From positions 1 through 63,710 of the forward strand of contig NZ_JACDNP010000012.1 in the NCBI RefSeq assembly GCF_013839425.1: a DNA stretch of 63,710 bases. The letters run 5' to 3'. Position numbers and translations under genes: made by a program. The notes under the pieces are model-generated. The model saw nothing but the letters and a program-made list of their open reading frames with translations, searched no databases and was not told where the DNA came from. Source of the stretch: Halorhabdus salina (GTDB lineage Archaea > Halobacteriota > Halobacteria > Halobacteriales > Haloarculaceae). This document shows, one piece after another, positions 27,515 to 36,337 of the stretch. Position 1 is the first letter of the stretch, and each line of letters starts with the position of its first letter.

Positions 27515-27588
27515 GGGCCGGTAGCTCAGTCCGGCAGAGCGTCTGACTCTTAATCAGACGGTCAGGGGTTCAAATCCCTTCCGGCCCG
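27515..27588 (+). tRNA. tRNA-Lys (CTT)
   Basis: A 74-base cloverleaf. The acceptor stem GGGCCGG pairs with CCGGCCC. The D-arm has GCTC...GAGC, the anticodon arm TCTGA-CTCTTAA-TCAGA has anticodon CTT, the T-arm is AGGGG-TTCAAAT-CCCTT, and the discriminator is G. No intron and no encoded CCA. A box-A-like TATTTGAA lies about 35 bases upstream. The last 14 bases and two flanking bases recur 282 bases downstream. Confidence 0.95.
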
Positions 27589-27872
27589 CTAAACTTTTCT
27601 CGTCGGGTTCGTGCGTGGCGCGAACCACTCCTCAAAAACTTTAGTATCCAAAAGCCGGACGCGCACTTCGTTCGCGTCCGGAGAAACGGCTCGCTTCGCT
27701 CGCCGTATGATCACTCTTTGCTTAGATCCGAGAAGTTGTAGCCCCGCAAATACAATCAAAATGGCCACACACGTTCGTAATATCTTCACTCGGTTCAAAT
27801 GCTGATAGACTCACTCCATTCGTCTATCAGCGTGTGCTTCGCAACGCTCAGCACACTCCCTTCCGGCCCGCT
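27575..27872 (+). mobile_element. tRNA-Lys att-like direct repeats flanking a 266-base insert
   Basis: The sequence TCCCTTCCGGCCCGCT is found at 27575-27590, covering the tRNA 3' end, and again at 27857-27872. This is the pattern left when an element integrates at a tRNA gene. The 266 bases between carry no gene I can support but hold several hairpins: around GGACGCG/CGCGTCC at 27660-27685, CTGATAGAC/GTCTATCAG at 27801-27830, and GTGTG/CACAC at 27831-27855. It is probably the scar or miniature remnant of an integrative element. Confidence 0.6.
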
Positions 27873-27962
27873 CACTCTGGCGCTCGCAAACTCGCGAGCG
27901 TAGCGAGGTTCGAACGGAGTGACGGACCTCGAATGCGAGCGGTGAAACCGCGAGCGCCTGCT

Positions 27963-29378
27963 GTGCGTTGGGAACTCCTCGACCCATCCCCGGCAGACTT
28001 TTGCTGGCAGACGGTCGACCTCGAAGCAGTGACTCGGGTCACGTTGACCTACGAGGACGGGACAGTCCGGATCGAAGGGGACCTCCCGGAGCGGATCGCG
28101 TCGCTCTCATACGTCGAGCGTGACGAGCGATCGAAGACGTGGCGGACGCCGGCATATCGGTACGACGCGTTGGGGCGGGCACTGTCAGAATCATCAGTCA
28201 CCGTCGACGATCACGCACTGGACGCACCAACGATCGACGTCTCCTCGACCTACAGACTGCGTGACTACCAGCGTAAATCCCTCGAAGCATGGCAAGCGGC
28301 TGGCGAACGCGGCGTTCTCGAACTTCCGACTGGCAGCGGCAAGACGGTGATCGGCATCGCAGCCATCGAAGCCTTGGGGAGGACGACGCTGATCGTCGTC
28401 CCGACGATCGATCTCCTCGAACAGTGGCGAAGAGAACTACAGACGGAGTTCGACGTGCCGATCGGCCAACTCGGCGGGGGCGAGCAGCGAATCGAGGCGA
28501 TCACCGTCTCGACGTACGACTCGGCATACTTGCAGGCCGAGGAGATCGGCGACCGATTCGGACTCGTCATCTTCGATGAATGTCACCATCTCGGCGGGGA
28601 AGGGTATCGAGACATCGCTCGACTGCTCGCTGCACCTGCGCGACTGGGACTGACAGCGACGTTCGAACGCCCGGACGACGCCCACGAGGTCGTCGCCACA
28701 TTGGTCGGCGAGCCGGTGTACCGACTCGATCCCGACGATTTGGCCGGCGAGCATCTCGCGGCATACGATATCAAGCGCCTCGATGTCGATCTCACAGCCG
28801 AAGAGCGAGTCGAATACGAGCACAATCAGGAGACGTTCACCGAGTATTTGGCCAGCTCGGATCTGAATCTCACTAGCGGGGCCGACTACCAGGAGTTGGT
28901 CATTCGTTCGGGATCTGATCCGCGTGCCCGCGAAGCCTTGCTCGCCAAAGAGCGCGCCCGCGAGATCGTACGAACGGCTGACCAGAAGGTCGCGACCCTC
29001 GCCACGTTACTCGACCGCCACGCGGACGACCGCGTCATCGTCTTCGCCGCAACGACGGATTTCGTCTATCGACTCTCCGAACGGTTCCTTCGCCCGGCGA
29101 TCACCCACGAGACAGGGACCGACGAACGGCGGGAGATTCTGCGGGGCTTCCGCTCGGGGACCTACTCGACGGTCATCACGGCGAACGTCCTCGACGAGGG
29201 TGTCGACGTCCCGGACGCCAACGTGGCGGTCCTCCTCGCCGGCAGCGGAAGCCAGCGGGAGTTCACCCAGCGACTGGGTCGCATCTTGCGACCAACGGAC
29301 GATGGGAGTCGGGCACTGTTGTACGAGGTCGTCTGTGCCGAGACGGCCGAACAACGGGTCGCTCGACGGCGGCGATAA
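27963..29378 (+). CDS. XPB-type DNA repair helicase
   Basis: A 471-residue superfamily-2 helicase of the archaeal XPB/Rad25 group. An N-terminal damage-recognition-like domain (TYEDGTVRIEG) is followed by motif Q/I (LRDYQRKSLEAW, LPTGSGKT at 122-128), motif II DECHH at 205-209, motif III LGLTATFERPD, motif IV VIVFAATTDF, motif V ANVLDEGVDVPDANV and motif VI QRLGRILRP. The true start is uncertain: GTG 27963 is preferred because upstream in-frame sequence is palindromic and looks non-coding; ATG 27933 is the alternative. The partner nuclease Bax1 is encoded 520 bases downstream. Confidence 0.88.
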   Translation: MRWELLDPSPADFCWQTVDLEAVTRVTLTYEDGTVRIEGDLPERIASLSYVERDERSKTWRTPAYRYDALGRALSESSVTVDDHALDAPTIDVSSTYRLRDYQRKSLEAWQAAGERGVLELPTGSGKTVIGIAAIEALGRTTLIVVPTIDLLEQWRRELQTEFDVPIGQLGGGEQRIEAITVSTYDSAYLQAEEIGDRFGLVIFDECHHLGGEGYRDIARLLAAPARLGLTATFERPDDAHEVVATLVGEPVYRLDPDDLAGEHLAAYDIKRLDVDLTAEERVEYEHNQETFTEYLASSDLNLTSGADYQELVIRSGSDPRAREALLAKERAREIVRTADQKVATLATLLDRHADDRVIVFAATTDFVYRLSERFLRPAITHETGTDERREILRGFRSGTYSTVITANVLDEGVDVPDANVAVLLAGSGSQREFTQRLGRILRPTDDGSRALLYEVVCAETAEQRVARRRR

Positions 29379-29396
29379 CGAGGCCAGCGCTACGGG

Positions 29397-29798
29397 TCAG
29401 GACGCCGTCTCGAAGTCGATGCCCTGGAGATTGCGGTCCGCGTAGGCGATCGGCAGCGTCACGCGGACCGTCGTCTGTACACCCCCACGAAGTTCGATCG
29501 ATTCTGTCACCGATTCCGTAGCACCGTCGTTGCTGTAGCGGACAATCATCTCGCCCTGACGGGACTCCTCCCGGCTATTTTCGATAGTCGCCACGAGCAC
29601 CGCGTTTCCATCCGGTCCTTCCTCGAACTCGAATTCCGGGACCACGAAGACGTCTTCGGGCGTTGTCGTCGTCTCGGTTTGGGTCTGGTCAGTGGTTCCT
29701 CCGGGTGGTGTCTGTGGACCGGACTCGTACTCCCCACAGCCTGCCAGCGAGACGAGTCCCACGGCCCCGAGTCGACGCAGTAGCGCCCGACGTTGCAT
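29397..29798 (-). CDS. Small Tat-exported lipoprotein
   Basis: A 133-residue protein with twin arginines and a lipobox: MQRRALLRRLGAVGLVSLAG followed by Cys. A Thr-rich linker (TDQTQTETTTTPED) leads to a beta-sandwich-like domain (ENSREESRQGEMIVRYSNDG). It is probably a lipid-anchored surface protein of unknown role. It lies on the opposite strand between the XPB helicase and Bax1 genes, converging with the helicase gene and diverging from Bax1. Confidence 0.7.
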   Translation of the reverse strand: MQRRALLRRLGAVGLVSLAGCGEYESGPQTPPGGTTDQTQTETTTTPEDVFVVPEFEFEEGPDGNAVLVATIENSREESRQGEMIVRYSNDGATESVTESIELRGGVQTTVRVTLPIAYADRNLQGIDFETAS

Positions 29799-29901
29799 GT
29801 CTGAGTCCTTCGCCCGCCGCGCCAAGAATCTTCCCGTCGCCATCGTTCCCGGTCTTCCCATGACCCGCGGTTTTTCGGTCCTCCCGCGTCGATGGACGAC
29901 T

Positions 29902-31416
29902 GTGCTGACGAAGGACCTGCTGCGCGTCTCGCGGGCCGGCGGTGGCTACCAGCCACAGTTCACCGACGAGGCGGACCGCGAGACGGCTGCCAGGGTGATC
30001 GGCATCTATCAGGGTCACGTCGGCGAAACTCGTGAGACGCTACAGGCCGCGCTCGTGGACGTCGAGCGGAGGGCGTCGGACTTCAAACTCGTTCGCGGGT
30101 TCGCGAAGCTTCTCGACCGTGACTCGATGTTCGAGACGCAAGCCCCATTGCCTCCAGCACGGACCCGACGCGCGACCTTCGAGGCGGCCGAGACTGTCGG
30201 CGTGGTCACCACAGACGACAGACAGCGGGCGATCGAGCAGGCAGCCGATCGGCTCGGTGCAAACCCGGACGAAGTCGAGGCATCGCTGTACGCGGATCTT
30301 GACGATCGTCAGATACTCACGAGTCTCGACAGGCAATGGATGCCGTCGGAACTGCTGGCCCAGTACGATCTGTCCCTGGCCCAGACAGCGTTGTTCGACG
30401 CGACCGAGGTCCGCGTACGATCGAGCGATCCGCGGCAATTGGTCACTGCCGTCAAGCGACTCGGCTTGCTCTATGAAGTCCGTCGGACAGACGAGGGCCG
30501 AGAACTTGTCGTGACCGGGCCGGACGCGCTCTTCGAGAACACGCGCCGCTACGGCACGCGATTCGCCCGGTTGCTTCGAAGCGTCGCCGAAACGGCATCC
30601 TGGCGAGTGACGGCCACGATCGACGACGACGGGACTGAGCGGACGATGACGCTGACTGATGCGGATCTCTCGGTGCCTGGCGTCGAGCCCGTCGTGGAGA
30701 TGTCCTTCGACAGCGGCGTCGAGGCCGACTTCGCCACGCGCTTCCAGTCGCTCGGTCTCCCCTGGGAGTTAGTGCGTGAACCCGAACCGCTCGAAGCCGG
30801 GGTGAGTGTCGCGATCCCGGACTTTGCGTTCGACTATCGGTACGCTGAGTTCCGGGTGTTCTTCGAGATAATGGGCTTTTGGACCGAAGAGTACGTCAAG
30901 AAGAAACTCGACCAGTTCGAGGCTATCGAGGGGGTGGAACTGCTCGTCGCCTACGACGAGACCTTGGGCGTCGGCGAGGCCATCGAAGCGCGCGAGCAGC
31001 GTGCGATTCCCTATTCGAAGACGGTTAGTGTAAAAGCCGTCCGAGACGCACTCAGACGCTACGAGGCCGATCTGGTGAACGAAGCGGCAGCCGGTCTCCC
31101 CGAAGAACTCACGCCAGATTCTGACGTGATCACACTGACAGCACTGGCCGAGGCGCACGGCGTCAGCGAAGACGCCATCGAGCAAGTGACGGTTCCCGAT
31201 CACGAGCGTGTCGGGCGCACACTCCTCAGGCCAGCCGTTCTCGAGGCGCTGGAACAGGAAATCGAGGGTGGCATGACCCTCGAGGACACGGAAGCGGTAC
31301 TGGCGACGTACGGAATCGACGACGTGAGTGCCATCCTCTCGCGACTGGGATATCGCGTCGAATGGGAGGGGTTGGGCGGCGGGACGCTTCGAGAATCGAG
31401 TGGCCCCCGTTCGTGA
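29902..31416 (+). CDS. bax1: Bax1-like DUF790 nuclease
   Basis: A 504-residue protein. The start LTKDLLRVSRAGGGYQPQF is the family N-terminus, and the C-terminal half holds a RecB/XPG-like nuclease region: DFAFDYRYAEFRVFFEIMGFW, then EYVKKKLDQF and LLVAYDETLG, with acidic residues for metal binding. In other archaea Bax1 binds XPB and cuts bubble-type DNA, giving an NER-like unwinding and incision pair. GTG 29902 is chosen because it gives the family start; in-frame starts upstream overlap the divergent lipoprotein gene. Confidence 0.85.
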   Translation: MLTKDLLRVSRAGGGYQPQFTDEADRETAARVIGIYQGHVGETRETLQAALVDVERRASDFKLVRGFAKLLDRDSMFETQAPLPPARTRRATFEAAETVGVVTTDDRQRAIEQAADRLGANPDEVEASLYADLDDRQILTSLDRQWMPSELLAQYDLSLAQTALFDATEVRVRSSDPRQLVTAVKRLGLLYEVRRTDEGRELVVTGPDALFENTRRYGTRFARLLRSVAETASWRVTATIDDDGTERTMTLTDADLSVPGVEPVVEMSFDSGVEADFATRFQSLGLPWELVREPEPLEAGVSVAIPDFAFDYRYAEFRVFFEIMGFWTEEYVKKKLDQFEAIEGVELLVAYDETLGVGEAIEAREQRAIPYSKTVSVKAVRDALRRYEADLVNEAAAGLPEELTPDSDVITLTALAEAHGVSEDAIEQVTVPDHERVGRTLLRPAVLEALEQEIEGGMTLEDTEAVLATYGIDDVSAILSRLGYRVEWEGLGGGTLRESSGPRS

Positions 31417-31546
31417 CCGCCAGACCAATATCGCAGCAGACCATCCGACGCCCCCATCGCACGGGCAAACTGGGTCGGACTGCACGACTGCTCGGCGACG
31501 TGGGGTCACAAAACTGAAGCGGTGTCAGCAGCTACGAACGATCGAC

Positions 31547-31801
31547 ATGGCCGAGAAAACGTGGTTCGACAGGACGTTCGACGACCATTTGCTCTTCCGA
31601 GATCTGGTGCTCATCGCGTTCCTGGTCTTTGGGTTCGGTATTCCGATGGGGCTTTTCCTGGAGAGTCACGTCTTCTGGGGGATCGCCTCTGGCGTCGCCT
31701 TCGCTGTCCTCTATCTCGCGGGAATGGAAATCATCTCTCGCCGAAAGGGCGACTCGATGTTCCGGTACTTTTTCGGTGGGGACCCGCTGGCCGAGGAGTA
31801 G
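31547..31801 (+). CDS. Small two-helix membrane protein
   Basis: An 84-residue protein with two hydrophobic helices (about 18-38 and 41-62) and charged ends (EKTWFDRTFDDH, then SRRKGDSMFRYFFGGDPLAEE). The two-helix layout suggests a hairpin with both ends cytoplasmic. I do not recognise a family. It follows Bax1 by 130 bases on the same strand. Confidence 0.6.
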   Translation: MAEKTWFDRTFDDHLLFRDLVLIAFLVFGFGIPMGLFLESHVFWGIASGVAFAVLYLAGMEIISRRKGDSMFRYFFGGDPLAEE

Positions 31802-32146
31802 ATCGGCAGGGTGTCATCGGCCGAACCAGTCGTTCCTGTCGACGGAAATTGAGTCGCCCTCGTTTCGTGGTCGGGATCCAACACGACCAGCGTGTCAGAG
31901 ACCCATTCACACAGCCAATTTGCTGCGGTGTAACCTGGATAGTACACGTTCTGCCGGCTCGCTACTCGGTGTGGACGACACAGTCACCAGGGTCAAGATT
32001 TCCCGGTAGAACAAGTAGATCCTAAGCACGGGCTGGGGCGGTGCTGGGACACTTCATTGAGACCGTTCGGTGGTCCGAGTACCATGTGTTTATCTTTTTA
32101 GATTTCCCAGCAAAGAGTTATTCATCTCTGTCCCTGCCGACTCTAC
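31802..32146. other. Intergenic region without a supported gene
   Basis: This 345-base gap contains no frame that looks coding on either strand. A TATA-like TTTATCTTTTTA at about 32090-32101, about 50 bases before the GTG at 32147, is the probable promoter of the beta-helix lipoprotein gene. Confidence 0.4.
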
Positions 32147-33832
32147 GTGAACAGTGAACCCTTGTCAGACCAACCGAACAGACGAGCGCTGCTCGCCTCC
32201 ATCGGCGCGCTCGGCAGTTGTGCACTCGCCGGGTGCTCGGGCGACGGCGGCGGCGAACCAAGCGAGACGGCACCCAACACGTCAGAGATGACCGAGACAG
32301 CTACCGAGACGACCACCGAGACGGCTACCGAGACGACCACCGAGACAGCCACCGAGACAGCCACTGAGATGCCGGCGGGTCACGACCACTACGTGGCCAA
32401 CGACGGCTCGGACGACGACCCTGGCACGCGTGACGCACCGCTTGCAACCATCGCGGCGGCTGTCGAGGGGGTCACTGCCGGCGAATCAATCTACGTGCAG
32501 TCGGGCGAGTACCAGGAGTACCTGCAGGTTCGGGCTAGTGGCACGACAGACCAACCCATCGAAATCACTGGACCGGCGGACGCTGTCTTGCGGCGGCAGG
32601 CGGACAGAAACGTGGCGATGATTATCGGCGGCAACCACGTCCACGTCACGGGTCTCTCGATCACAGGGGTGTCGGACCCTTCGCGGCGGACGGACCCCGA
32701 GGCCTACGCTGACGCACCGCTGGTGCTGGTTACAGCGTTGCCCCCCTTTGATGAGTACAATCGGGGTGCCGTCATCGCACCCCACCGCATCGGTTACTCC
32801 GGTGCCCAACTGGTCAAGTTCCGGCTCTGTCGAGAGGCCGAGGCAGGCCCGTTCCGGGTATCCGGCCGGGCCGGCGCAGCCTGGCAGTTGACCGAGTCCG
32901 GCCACCCCTCTGGAGAAATCGTCTACGTCGGGACTTCGCCGTCGACGATCGAAAAGACCGCACAGTTGAACAAGTGGGACAACACGCGGAACGTCCGCGT
33001 CCACCACGTCGACAACTCCGCCGGGCATCCGCACAATCAACTAGTCGATATCAAACCCGGGACCGAGAACATCACCGTCGAGTACTGCACCGACGGCGGG
33101 GGCTCCCACAACAACAAGGACTGGGCCGCCCGGTCGATTGCCGTCCGCGGCCACGCCGCGACGGTGCGCTGGAACCGCCTCCAAGACGGCGTAGACACCG
33201 GCATCGGCCTGGGGTCAAGTCATAACAACGACCCGGAGAACGACCTTCAGAAGCGTGCCGGCGAGGATAACGAAATCTACGGCAACGAAATTATCGGCTT
33301 CGGGGGGAACGCGATTGCGTTCCCATGGACGTCTGACGGGCCGGGGCAAGCCCCCGAAGACCAGGCAATTCTCTGTGGCAACGAGTTCGACGGCCCCGTC
33401 GACGGGAATCCCGGACAGGAATGTAGTCCTGACATCCCTGAGGCTGACGAGATTGGACACGTCGGCGGCGATAGCCCCTGGGCAGAAGAATCCCTCCCGG
33501 AGAGCACCGGCCCGGACGAGGCCGACAGAGACGACGACGGAACACCGCCGCCCGAGTTCTCCATATCAGGGACGCTGGAGACCGAAACGGTGACCGTCGG
33601 CGACCGTGCCACGATTCTCGCGACCGTGGGAAATTCGGGTGGCGAGGGCTCAATCGACGTGACCGTTGAGGCGGATGGAACCGTCGGCGGCGAAGAGCTG
33701 GTGCAGGTCCCCGCCGATTCAAAAGTGACGACAGAGGTGAAAACCGGGCCCGTGCCACAATCCGGGACATACATGATTACACTCAACGGCCAAGAGGTCG
33801 GCGAGCTAACCGCCGAGCCGGACGACGAGTAG
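32147..33832 (+). CDS. Lipid-anchored right-handed beta-helix protein
   Basis: A 561-residue exported protein. The N-terminus has RRALLASIGALGSCALAGC, giving twin-arginine plus lipobox, followed by an extended Thr/Glu repeat linker. The core starts with a DUF1565-like strand (HYVANDGSDDDPGTRDAPLA) and continues as a parallel beta-helix (VHVTGLSITGV, ENITVEYCTDGGGSHNNKDW, NEIYGNEIIGFGGNAI), as in polysaccharide lyases and surface adhesins. The C-terminus is a CARDB-like domain (TILATVGNSGGEGSIDVTV). No catalytic residues can be assigned. GTG 32147 or TTG 32162 could both be the start. Confidence 0.8.
   Translation: MNSEPLSDQPNRRALLASIGALGSCALAGCSGDGGGEPSETAPNTSEMTETATETTTETATETTTETATETATEMPAGHDHYVANDGSDDDPGTRDAPLATIAAAVEGVTAGESIYVQSGEYQEYLQVRASGTTDQPIEITGPADAVLRRQADRNVAMIIGGNHVHVTGLSITGVSDPSRRTDPEAYADAPLVLVTALPPFDEYNRGAVIAPHRIGYSGAQLVKFRLCREAEAGPFRVSGRAGAAWQLTESGHPSGEIVYVGTSPSTIEKTAQLNKWDNTRNVRVHHVDNSAGHPHNQLVDIKPGTENITVEYCTDGGGSHNNKDWAARSIAVRGHAATVRWNRLQDGVDTGIGLGSSHNNDPENDLQKRAGEDNEIYGNEIIGFGGNAIAFPWTSDGPGQAPEDQAILCGNEFDGPVDGNPGQECSPDIPEADEIGHVGGDSPWAEESLPESTGPDEADRDDDGTPPPEFSISGTLETETVTVGDRATILATVGNSGGEGSIDVTVEADGTVGGEELVQVPADSKVTTEVKTGPVPQSGTYMITLNGQEVGELTAEPDDE
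32284..32370 (+). repeat. 12-base-period tandem repeat coding a Thr/Glu linker
   Basis: The codons for TETATETTTETATETTTETA repeat with a 12-base period of GAGACNNCNACC type. The linker separates the lipid anchor from the beta-helix domain and is a likely site of O-glycosylation. Its copy number may vary by slippage. Confidence 0.6.
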
Positions 33833-33989
33833 TCGGCAATTCCGGGTGACTCGGGCCCCAGTTGGCTGTTTGGCCGGTCTGCAGACACGCTGTACTGACA
33901 AAACTTGGATGGGGAGTGTGTGCAAAAACACCCTCACACGATACCAGCTCACGGGCCGGAGTGATAGAACGTCGGCCCCGAACCGCAAC

Positions 33990-34553
33990 TCAGTCCCGCA
34001 AGTCCCGCCGGCGTCCTTTCGGTACCTGGGAACGGAGTTCGTCGTAGACGTACAGACCAACACCGAGCGGTTCGCGCTCTCCGGCCAGTTCGTGCGTGAC
34101 GATCAGATACCCCCAGTCGCCGTCCCACGCGAGTTCTTGATCTTCGCCGGCGAGAAACGTCTGGGCTTGCTCACGAGTGAGGTCGATCACGTTGTCACTC
34201 GCAGCGTCGCCGAACCGCTGGATGGCCGACAGCGTCGGCTTCCAGTGTTCCTGGCGCGTCCGCAAGAACGTCATCCCGAGGGCCTCGATCTCGACTGGCG
34301 AGGGCAATTCGCCCCGAAAGGCCCAGATCTTCCCCGATCCACGCTCCCAGAACGTGTAGTCCGCGAACGTGTCTGCGGGGACGCCAAAGCGGTCCGTCCA
34401 GAAGTCGAGGACTGCTTCCCGGCTCGGTCGACCGGCCACTTCGCGATCGCCCTCAGTTGCCGGGAGACGCCCGAACCGCTGGCCGTCGTTGTCCCGGAGT
34501 TGCTCGTCGTCGTTCCGGAGTTTGTCGTCACTGTCGCTTGGCTGGTCAGTCAT
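33990..34553 (-). CDS. DUF7122-type protein coupled to an RNA methylase
   Basis: A 187-residue protein with an acidic disordered N-terminus and a folded domain: RLPATEGDREVAGRPSREAV, VLDFWTDRFGVPADTFADYT, KIWAFRGELPSP, and YLIVTHELAGEREPLGVGLYVYD. The C-terminal part looks like a PUA-type RNA-binding fold. Its start overlaps the end of the NSUN methylase gene by 4 bases. The C-terminal PUA-like segment that some NSUN methylases carry may here be a separate subunit; that is inference. Confidence 0.75.
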   Translation of the reverse strand: MTDQPSDSDDKLRNDDEQLRDNDGQRFGRLPATEGDREVAGRPSREAVLDFWTDRFGVPADTFADYTFWERGSGKIWAFRGELPSPVEIEALGMTFLRTRQEHWKPTLSAIQRFGDAASDNVIDLTREQAQTFLAGEDQELAWDGDWGYLIVTHELAGEREPLGVGLYVYDELRSQVPKGRRRDLRD

Positions 34554-35458
34554 GCTGTCACCTCCAGTTTTGCGACGAAAAAGCCGCCCGTGTCGTTGAA
34601 GTGTGGATAGATCCGCCTGGCTTTCCGAACACTCGGATCGAATGTGTCGCCTTCCCACTCCGTGATACCAGGTCGACTGTCGAGGGGCAAATCGACGTCA
34701 ACCAACCGAGCGTCTGTCTCTTCGACCGCGTCATCGAGGATGGCCTCGTTTTCTTCTGGGGCGAAGGTACACGTCGAATAGACGACAGTGCCGCCCTCGC
34801 GGGTCGCCTCGATCGCGCGCCGGAGGATCCCTTTTTGGACGCCGGCGATTCCCTGAACGTGTTCGAACGTCCACTCCGCCAGGGCATCCGGATTCTTCCG
34901 GATCGTCCCCTCACAGGAGCAAGGAACGTCGACCAGGGCTCGATCGTATTCCCGTCCGTCGAAGGGTTTCAGCGAGTGGTTGCGTGCGTCTTCGTTGGTC
35001 ACCGCGAGATTCGTCACGCCGAGTCGTTCGGCGTTCGACCGGAGCGCGGACAGTCGCCCCAGGTTGTTGTCCGTGGCCACGACCATGCCGTCGTCGTCCA
35101 TGAGCGCCGCCAGTTGGGTCGTCTTACTCCCCGGTGCCGCGGCTGCGTCCCAGACGCGCTCGCCTGGCTGGGGATCGAGGACCAGCGGCGGGAGTGCCGA
35201 GACTTCTTCCTGGCCGTGCAGCCACCCCTGGACGTACGGCCAGTTCGAACCGGGGTTGCCGTCAGGCAGCGCCAGCAACCCGTCGTGCCAGTCGATCGGT
35301 TCGGCGGTGATTCCTTCCGCCGCAAGTGCCTCCGTTGCTCGATCGACCGACGTTTTGATCGTATTGACGCGAACGACCGAGGGAAGCGATCGCTCACACG
35401 CCGCGAGGAACGCCTCGAAGTCGTCGACGATCGATTCGTACCGCTCCAGAACCTCCAT
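34550..35458 (-). CDS. RsmB/NOL1/NSUN-type RNA cytosine C5-methyltransferase
   Basis: A 302-residue SAM-dependent methylase. Motif I is VWDAAAAPGSKTTQLAALM, motif IV VDVPCSCEGTIRKNP with both Pro-Cys, and motif VI YSTCTFAPEENEA with the catalytic Cys. It makes m5C in rRNA or tRNA. The start at 35458 gives MEVLERYESIVDDFEAFL, a typical short N-terminal domain. It is coupled to the DUF7122-type gene. Confidence 0.9.
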   Translation of the reverse strand: MEVLERYESIVDDFEAFLAACERSLPSVVRVNTIKTSVDRATEALAAEGITAEPIDWHDGLLALPDGNPGSNWPYVQGWLHGQEEVSALPPLVLDPQPGERVWDAAAAPGSKTTQLAALMDDDGMVVATDNNLGRLSALRSNAERLGVTNLAVTNEDARNHSLKPFDGREYDRALVDVPCSCEGTIRKNPDALAEWTFEHVQGIAGVQKGILRRAIEATREGGTVVYSTCTFAPEENEAILDDAVEETDARLVDVDLPLDSRPGITEWEGDTFDPSVRKARRIYPHFNDTGGFFVAKLEVTA

Positions 35459-35553
35459 TGGCCCCGAATTGCCGAGACAGGGCTTTGTCGGTTTCGAACG
35501 CCGGCGCTGTTCCCGCCCCGCACGCTTATTGTGGTAGCGTGTCACGTTCACGT

Positions 35554-36291
35554 ATGGCACACGTTGCGGTTCACGACGCAGAGCTGCGTCTCGAAGAACC
35601 GATTCTTGTCGAGGGATTTCCGGGTGTCGGCCTCGTCGGGAAGATCGCTGCTGACCATCTCGTCGATCGATACGAGATGACCCACTACGCGACCTGCCAT
35701 TGTGAGGGGCTCCCTGAGGTCGCCGTCTACCACGAGAACGAGACGTCGATCGCCGGCCCGGTCAGGATCTACGCCGACGAAAACCGAGATCTGCTCGTCC
35801 TTCAGAGCGACGTGCCCGTCTCACCAGCGGCTGCCGAGGAGTTTGCCGGGTGTGTGACAGCTTGGCTCGACGAGCATGACATCTTACCCATCTACCTCAG
35901 TGGGATCCCTGTCGATCCCCAGGACCGTCGCGCACTGTACGGTGTCGCGACGGGCGATGCCCAGGCGCTACTGGGCGATCACGACATCGACCCACCCGAC
36001 GAACGCGGCGCGATCAGCGGGCCGACCGGGGCGCTGTTGTACGAAGCGACTCGGCAGGATCTGGACTGCGTTGGCCTGCTCGTCGAGGCGTCCTCGCAGT
36101 TCCCCGACCCTGCCGCCGCCAAGCTCTTGATCGAGGACGGGATCGCCACACTCGCCCAACTCGACGTCACGACGGCGACGCTCGTCGAACAGGCCGAGGA
36201 GATCCGAACTGCCCGCAAGAAACTGGCAACACAGATGCAACAGGCTAGCGAAGAGAGTTCCAAGGCCGAGCCAGTCGGGATGTACCAGTAG
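35554..36291 (+). CDS. PAC2 family protein (proteasome assembly chaperone-like)
   Basis: A 245-residue PAC2-domain protein: EPILVEGFPGVGLVGKIAADHLVDRY at the N-terminus, VYHENETSIAGPVRIY, and a C-terminal helical region (LVEQAEEIRTARKKLATQMQ) that could contact the proteasome. Archaeal homologues (PbaA/PbaB) act as assembly chaperones or as proteins of unknown function. Divergent from the RNA methylase gene, 95 bases apart. Confidence 0.88.
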   Translation: MAHVAVHDAELRLEEPILVEGFPGVGLVGKIAADHLVDRYEMTHYATCHCEGLPEVAVYHENETSIAGPVRIYADENRDLLVLQSDVPVSPAAAEEFAGCVTAWLDEHDILPIYLSGIPVDPQDRRALYGVATGDAQALLGDHDIDPPDERGAISGPTGALLYEATRQDLDCVGLLVEASSQFPDPAAAKLLIEDGIATLAQLDVTTATLVEQAEEIRTARKKLATQMQQASEESSKAEPVGMYQ

Positions 36292-36337
36292 CGGCGTCTC
36301 GACACGTTTTTCGCCAGGTGGCGGGTAACTGCATTCC

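Noticed and set aside
31711-31947. Minus-strand 78-codon frame starting MYYPGYTAANW
   Set aside because: Half of it overlaps the small membrane-protein gene on the other strand and there is no family match or promoter.
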